Shown: piece after piece, positions 58,359-64,000 of the stretch
Layout: each line of letters begins with the position of its first letter
Position numbering within the stretch: position 1 is the stretch's first letter
Assembly: GCA_963971405.1 (NCBI GenBank)
Contig: OZ020492.1
Location: forward strand, 5,580,001 to 5,644,000
Source: Psococerastis gibbosa
Taxonomy: Eukaryota > Arthropoda > Insecta > Psocodea > Psocidae
Length of the DNA: 64,000 nucleotides
Direction of reading: 5' to 3'
Made by a program: the position numbers and the translations under genes
Notes under the pieces: model-generated
The model's database searches: none
What the model was told of the DNA's origin: nothing
What the model saw: the letters and a program-made list of their open reading frames with translations, nothing else

Positions 58359-59838
58359 TAGGCAATTTGGCCATATTGACGTTGTCACAAGAAATTAATA
58401 TGCCTAATATTTGGTTTTTATCTGCTTTGGCCTTGAATTTAATGAGGACCTATGTAATATGAAATTTGTGTGCGTTCAACACTTTATGATTGCACTGATT
58501 ATACAGCTTTTTTTCATTCGAATTTAGGCTTAAGTGAGGCCTAAAGAGACCCGGGTTCTTTTGCAAATTACATGTAACAGCTATTTCGGTGATATATCCG
58601 CATCATTACTAAAGAGAAAAACCATCAGAAACATAACATGTAAGAAGCCCAAAGAGTCAACCCGTACATGCCTTCCGATTCATCAAAATTAGTATTAGTA
58701 GGTAGCGAGATAGCTAATGATAGGTGTTCAATGGCAAATAATTGACCTATGATTAAATTTTCGGCTACTATACAGTGTACAAAGCAGTGAGGCATGAACT
58801 AGCAATAATTGCTTCAAATATCGGTACTAGGCCTACGTTTTTTTCCAAATCGAAATTTATCCTTGTTCTCTGTGTCTTGGTAACACAAAGCGTGTAAATC
58901 CGATGCAATTTCAATCATTTCTTAAGTTATAAAACTTTTTTATAATAGGCTAACGTATACATAAGAAAGCAAAATGCAAAGAGGGTGGGGTTGATGTTGG
59001 AAATTGGAAGTATGAGGGAGAATCGTAAGTGAGGGTAAGTGAGGGAAAAGAATCCCTCGGGAGACAATTATGTTTATTATGAACATCGACGCCACATGAG
59101 AATGGCTTTCTCCATTTTACACACTTTTACAAAAATGGTCGGAGGGGCACGAAATTATACACCACCAGCGGTAACGCCACTGACAAGTGCCTCCCCCTTT
59201 TATGAGGTCTGAGACCGCCTCTGATTATATTGGCAATTTATTGCAATTCATCTTTTTTATTCGTATTTAATCTTACCCCCTCCTTCGTCACTCAATTTGG
59301 GGTATTTTTTTCTCCAAAAAAACGTCTAAAAGCATGATTTCTCAATAACGGCTCCAACTGTGGGGTAATCTGTTGGTCTGACCTATCTAGAATTTATCTC
59401 ACCTCCAGTAACGTCAGGTGGACAACCCTTTCCCCCTCCCGATGAGCTTCAAGATATATAGGGGGCGCGGTCCCTTTACCGTGAAGTGGATAACTAGTGT
59501 TTGGCTAAATTTAAGTTATGACCATTTTCATGACTAGAGCAGTATACCAACAAAGAGAGTACACAAACATTATTTTGCAAAAGCTTGTTAAGCAGAAGGC
59601 ACTTTGCTTCGGAAATTTTCTCTCGCTTTAAATCATTCGAAAGTTTTCCCAAGTTAGCAACTACCAAAAAATAATTATTACTTAACTTGAATTAATGTGC
59701 AATATGACTTTACAAAGTTTCTTCTAGAACTCTAAACTTTTAATCGTATACAGTATATACCTATCTCGAAGTAGGTCGTTATAGAATTTGCTTATAGCGA
59801 AACCGGTAAGACAAAAGGGGAATTGTGACCGTATTTTA

Positions 59839-59844
59839 TTTATT
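59839..59844 (-). terminator. Polyadenylation signal, gene copy 3
   Basis: AATAAA on the minus strand, about 175 bases past the stop codon. Confidence 0.6.
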
Positions 59845-60018
59845 GATGTAAAACTTTGAGATTGGACAATAATGAAGCTTGTACGAGTTAACACGGGAAA
59901 TGCTATAGCCCAAAAACCTACTTAACATCCATACATTTTTTTAAGTCAAATTTTCAATAGGCTTACATAAAAGGAAAAATTCAGATAAGTTAAATTATTA
60001 TTATATTATTATTGTTAT

Positions 60019-60812
60019 TCATGAATTGTTTATGTACTGCCTCTTGAAGTAATCCCCAAAGTCGCCAATGATGTTGATGCCCTTCTGCCTCATGAAGAAA
60101 TCACCGAAGTTGCCGATATCATTCTGCCTCTTGAAGAAATCCCCAAAGTTGCCAAAATCATTCTGCCTCTTGGAGTCATCTCCAAAGTCACCATAGTTGT
60201 TGGAAGCCTTCAGCTCGCAGTCTAAATCCCCAAAGTGCCTATTTTGGTTGGGACCTTGGGCAAAGTGGATATGTCCATTTTCGTCGATATATGTTGTTTG
60301 CCTCTTGAAAAAATCACACAAGATGCCGAAATCATTTTGCCTCTTGTGGAAATCACCAAAGTTGCCGAAATCGTTCTGCCTCTTCAAGAAATCACCAATG
60401 TTGCCGAAATCATTCTGCCGCATGTAAAAGCCTGTAAATAGGAGATTGTTCAATGTTAGGTTCTATTTGTTGTCGGGAATTACGGATGTCTAGTAATTAA
60501 AGCAAAAGTAATTATGTATATAGGTATGTATAATTAAGTATATAGTATATATCAGGGGATTTCTGTGGATGATTGTTATGAACATATTATTCCTAACTAT
60601 TTAGATTATAATGTGAGAGAGAGTCAGTTCTACTTTCAATAGGGAGACAATTAAGTTTATTATGAACATCGACGCCCAGAGCCAGAGTTTTTCTCCAATT
60701 AAATTTGCGCACAAAAAAACTTACCTGGAGCCGGAGTAGTAACTGATTCTTGGCCGTATACAGCACCCACTAACACGGCGAGGCATGCCAAGCACAATAG
60801 ACACTTGAACAT
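60019..60812 (-). CDS. Secreted multi-peptide precursor, copy 3 (two exons)
   Basis: Exon 1 is 60725-60812, intron 60432-60724 and exon 2 60019-60431, giving 166 residues. The protein is identical to copy 2. I see one silent change in exon 1 (AAA to AAG at Lys3) and one intron change near the donor (TTTGCGC instead of TTTGGGC). Signal peptide, splice sites, TATA box and polyadenylation signal are all kept. With copies 1 and 2 it forms a head-to-tail gene array, all on the minus strand. Confidence 0.92.
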
Positions 60813-60861
60813 CTTAATGCAACGGATTGTTCTAGTGTGCTGTTTACACATTTTTAATCCG

Positions 60862-60869
60862 CTTTTATA
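60862..60869 (-). promoter_or_regulatory. TATA box, gene copy 3
   Basis: TATAAAAG, identical placement to copies 1 and 2. Confidence 0.8.
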
Positions 60870-61334
60870 TCCAGCTTATTAAAAATTATCAGTGCAATAA
60901 CACTGTTGCATTTTCAAATTGGTTGTATAAACAGTATATATTGGTAATAATAATGTCGTTACATGAAATAATGAGGTCGATAATTAGGGTTTTTATGGGC
61001 CCATTATTATAGCAACTCATGTAACTTACGTACATTCTGCTTATTAATAATAATTGCTGTTTAATTTTGGCATTGGCTGTAAAAGGGCAATTTGGCCATA
61101 TTGACGTTGTTACCAGAAATTAAAATGCCTAATATTTTGCTTTGGCCTTGAATTTAATGAGGACCTATGAAATATTAAATTTGTGTGCGTTCAACACTTT
61201 ATGATTGCACTGATTATATAGCGTTTCTTCATTCGAATTTAGGCTTAAGTGAGGCCAAAAGAGACCCGGGTTCTTTTGCAAATCACGTTTAACAGCTATT
61301 TCGGTGATATCTTCATCATCATTTAAGAGAAGAA

Positions 61335-61676
61335 CCATCAGAAACATAATATGTAAAGAGCACAACGAGTCAACCCGTACGTGCCTTCCGATTCATCAAA
61401 ATTAGTATTAGTAGGTAGCGCGATAGCTAATGTGAGATGTTCAATGGCAAATAATTTTCCTATGGTTAAATTTTCGGCTATTATACAGTGTGCAAAGCAG
61501 AAGAACCATCAGAAACATAATATGTAAAGAGCACAACGAGTCAACCCGTACGTGCCTTTCGACTCATCAAAATTAGTATTAGTAGGTAGCGAGATAGTTA
61601 ATGTGAGGTGTTCAATGGCAAATAATTTTCCTATGGTTAAATTTTCGGCTACTATACAGTGTGCAAAGCAGTGAGG
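61335..61676. repeat. 171-bp tandem duplication in block a of unit 3
   Basis: AACCATCAGAAACATAATAT begins near 61333 and again 171 bases later, and the copies run to GTGCAAAGCAG. The two differ at a few bases (for example GTAGCGCGATAGC against GTAGCGAGATAGT), so the duplication is either not brand new or arose by unequal exchange with another unit. Confidence 0.85.
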
Positions 61677-62295
61677 CAATAATTTCTTCAAATATCGGTA
61701 CTAGGCCTACGTCATTTTCAAAACAAAATTCATCTTTGGTTCCTGCTACCACAAAGCACGTAAATCCGTTAAAATTTCAATGATTTCTTAAATTATAAGG
61801 CTTCTTCATAATAGGCTAACGTATAAATAAGAAAGCAATAAGATAAGAGGGCGGGGGAGATGTAGATGTTGAAATTGGAAGTATGAGTGAGTATCGTAAC
61901 AGAGGGAAAGGGAGGGAAAAGAATCCCTCGGGTATAGTGCATGCAGTGGTTAGCGTCAAGGTGGGACTAAGATGCGAATCCCGTTCCCGTATATTCTTTC
62001 CCTTAACATTCTTTCTATCATTCCCCGACTGAAGAGGCTTTCTTTAAGGTTAAATAGGTGGCACCACTATTACCAAGCACGGATCTACGGGGGGGGGGGG
62101 GGGGCTATACACTGACACGTGCCTCTTCCTTTTATGAGGTCTGAGACCGCCTCTGATTATTTTTACAATTCTTTGCTATTCATCTTTTTTTATTCGGATA
62201 TAATCTTAGTCCCCTCCATGACAGTTTAAATTCTAGCAATTAACTGTTGTGCTTTTAATTAATGCATGAGTGAGAGTCAGTAAAGTTCTACTCTT

Positions 62296-62596
62296 AAAAG
62301 GAGTAATTATGTATATAGGTATGTATATATGTATATATAGTACATAGTATAGTACATAGCATATAGTATATATCTGGGGATTTCTTTGGATGATCTTTAT
62401 GGACATATTATTTCTAATTCTGAAAGTTATAATGTGAGAGAGAGTCAGTTCTACTTTCAATAGGGAGATAATTATGTTTATTACAGCCTTTTAAAAATTA
62501 TTAGTGCAATAACACTGTGACATTTTCAAATTGGTCGTATAACCAGTGTATATTGGTAAAATTAATGTCGTATCAAGCAATAATGAGGTGTATTAT
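62296..62596 (-). pseudogene. Relic of intron and promoter (unit 3)
   Basis: The third copy of the exon-1-less relic. Differs from unit 2 by single bases in its TATA-rich repeat. Confidence 0.75.
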
Positions 62597-64000
62597 TAGG
62601 CAATTTGGCCATATTGACGTTGTCACAAGAAATTAATATGCCTAATATTTGGTTTTTATCTGCTTTGGCCTTGAATTTAATGAGGACCTATGTAATATGA
62701 AATTTGTGTGCGTTCAACACTTTATGATTGCACTGATTATACAGCTTTTTTTCATTCGAATTTAGGCTTAAGTGAGGCCTAAAGAGACCCGGGTTCTTTT
62801 GCAAATTACATGTAACAGCTATTTCGGTGATATATCCGCATCATTACTAAAGAGAAAAACCATCAGAAACATAACATGTAAGAAGCCCAAAGAGTCAACC
62901 CGTACATGCCTTCCGATTCATCAAAATTAGTATTAGTAGGTAGCGAGATAGCTAATGATAGGTGTTCAATGGCAAATAATTGACCTATGATTAAATTTTC
63001 GGCTACTATACAGTGTACAAAGCAGTGAGGCATGAACTAGCAATAATTGCTTCAAATATCGGTACTAGGCCTACGTTTTTTTCCAAATCGAAATTTATCC
63101 TTGTTCTCTGTGTCTTGGTAACACAAAGCGTGTAAATCCGATGCAATTTCAATCATTTCTTAAGTTATAAAACTTTTTTATAATAGGCTAACGTATACAT
63201 AAGAAAGCAAAATGCAAAGAGGGTGGGGTTGATGTTGGAAATTGGAAGTATGAGGGAGAATCGTAAGTGAGGGTAAGTGAGGGAAAAGAATCCCTCGGGA
63301 GACAATTATGTTTATTATGAACATCGACGCCACATGAGAATGGCTTTCTCCATTTTACACACTTTTACAAAAATGGTCGGAGGGGCACGAAATTATACAC
63401 CACCAGCGGTAACGCCACTGACAAGTGCCTCCCCCTTTTATGAGGTCTGAGACCGCCTCTGATTATATTGGCAATTTATTGCAATTCATCTTTTTTATTC
63501 GTATTTAATCTTACCCCCTCCTTCGTCACTCAATTTGGGGTATTTTTTTCTCCAAAAAAACGTCTAAAAGCATGATTTCTCAATAACGGCTCCAACTGTG
63601 GGGTAATCTGTTGGTCTGACCTATCTAGAATTTATCTCACCTCCAGTAACGTCAGGTGGACAACCCTTTCCCCCTCCCGATGAGCTTCAAGATATATAGG
63701 GGGCGCGGTCCCTTTACCGTGAAGTGGATAACTAGTGTTTGGCTAAATTTAAGTTATGACCATTTTCATGACTAGAGCAGTATACCAACAAAGAGAGTAC
63801 ACAAACATTATTTTGCAAAAGCTTGTTAAGCAGAAGGCACTTTGCTTCGGAAATTTTCTCTCGCTTTAAATCATTCGAAAGTTTTCCCAAGTTAGCAACT
63901 ACCAAAAAATAATTATTACTTAACTTGAATTAATGTGCAATATGACTTTACAAAGTTTCTTCTAGAACTCTAAACTTTTAATCGTATACAGTATATACCT

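Larger units (their letters stand above)
55752..59819. repeat. Array unit 2 (4,068 bp)
   Basis: The same layout as unit 1 with almost no base changes outside exon 2. The poly-G run near 57850 varies in length between units. Confidence 0.93.
59820..64000. repeat. Array unit 3, runs off the window
   Basis: Same layout, enlarged by a 171-bp tandem duplication near 61335-61676. The window ends in the spacer before the 3' UTR of the next unit. By spacing, the next exon 2 would begin to appear near 64.2 kb. Confidence 0.92.

Noticed and set aside
51471-64000. Orcokinin or allatostatin precursor
   Set aside because: The array peptides lack the NFDEIDR motif of orcokinins and the YxFGL-amide end of A-type allatostatins. 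There is also no amidation Gly before the cleavage sites.

Overview
The window is animal DNA, AT-rich and gene-poor, most likely from an arthropod and perhaps a crustacean. The reasons are the mix of elements (Copia with a Drosophila-type primer site, BEL/Pao, hAT, several non-LTR clades, a tRNA-derived SINE), host exons with GT-AG splice signals, and many TAGGCCTA-like words. The organism cannot be named from the sequence alone. There are no rRNA genes, no clear tRNA genes and no CRISPR array.

From 1 to 34 kb the DNA is almost all mobile elements. There is a hammerhead-like motif at 0.6 kb, a full-length hAT transposon at 4.28-7.15 kb with a perfect 8-bp target duplication, a possible THAP-domain first exon at 7.95 kb and several MITEs. 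A 5'-truncated LINE lies at 10.8-12.8 kb on the minus strand. A nested stack spans 13.4-22.9 kb: a LINE split first by an hAT-like element (which holds a SINE and a minisatellite) and then by a very young Copia element. A third LINE with an RNase H domain covers 26.0-30.8 kb, and a BEL/Pao fossil on the minus strand covers 31.0-34.3 kb.

From 34.9 to 47.7 kb there is a tandem array of a roughly 2.5-kb repeat with long foldback hairpins. One unit is interrupted by a SINE and by a second young Copia element. In both cases the empty site is still readable in sister repeats.

From 48.8 kb to the window end there is a second tandem array, with units of about 4.07 kb. It carries the only convincing host genes: three intact two-exon copies, plus one dead copy, of a secreted peptide precursor. 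Each has a TATA box, a signal-peptide exon, a 293-bp intron, and a second exon coding for repeated QNDFGNFGDFF-like peptides separated by KR (twice MR) and always followed by Gln. This looks like a neuropeptide or secreted-peptide precursor, processed at dibasic sites and capped with pyroglutamate. I do not recognise the family. It is the best candidate here for an undescribed system. The array runs off the right edge of the window, so more copies are likely.
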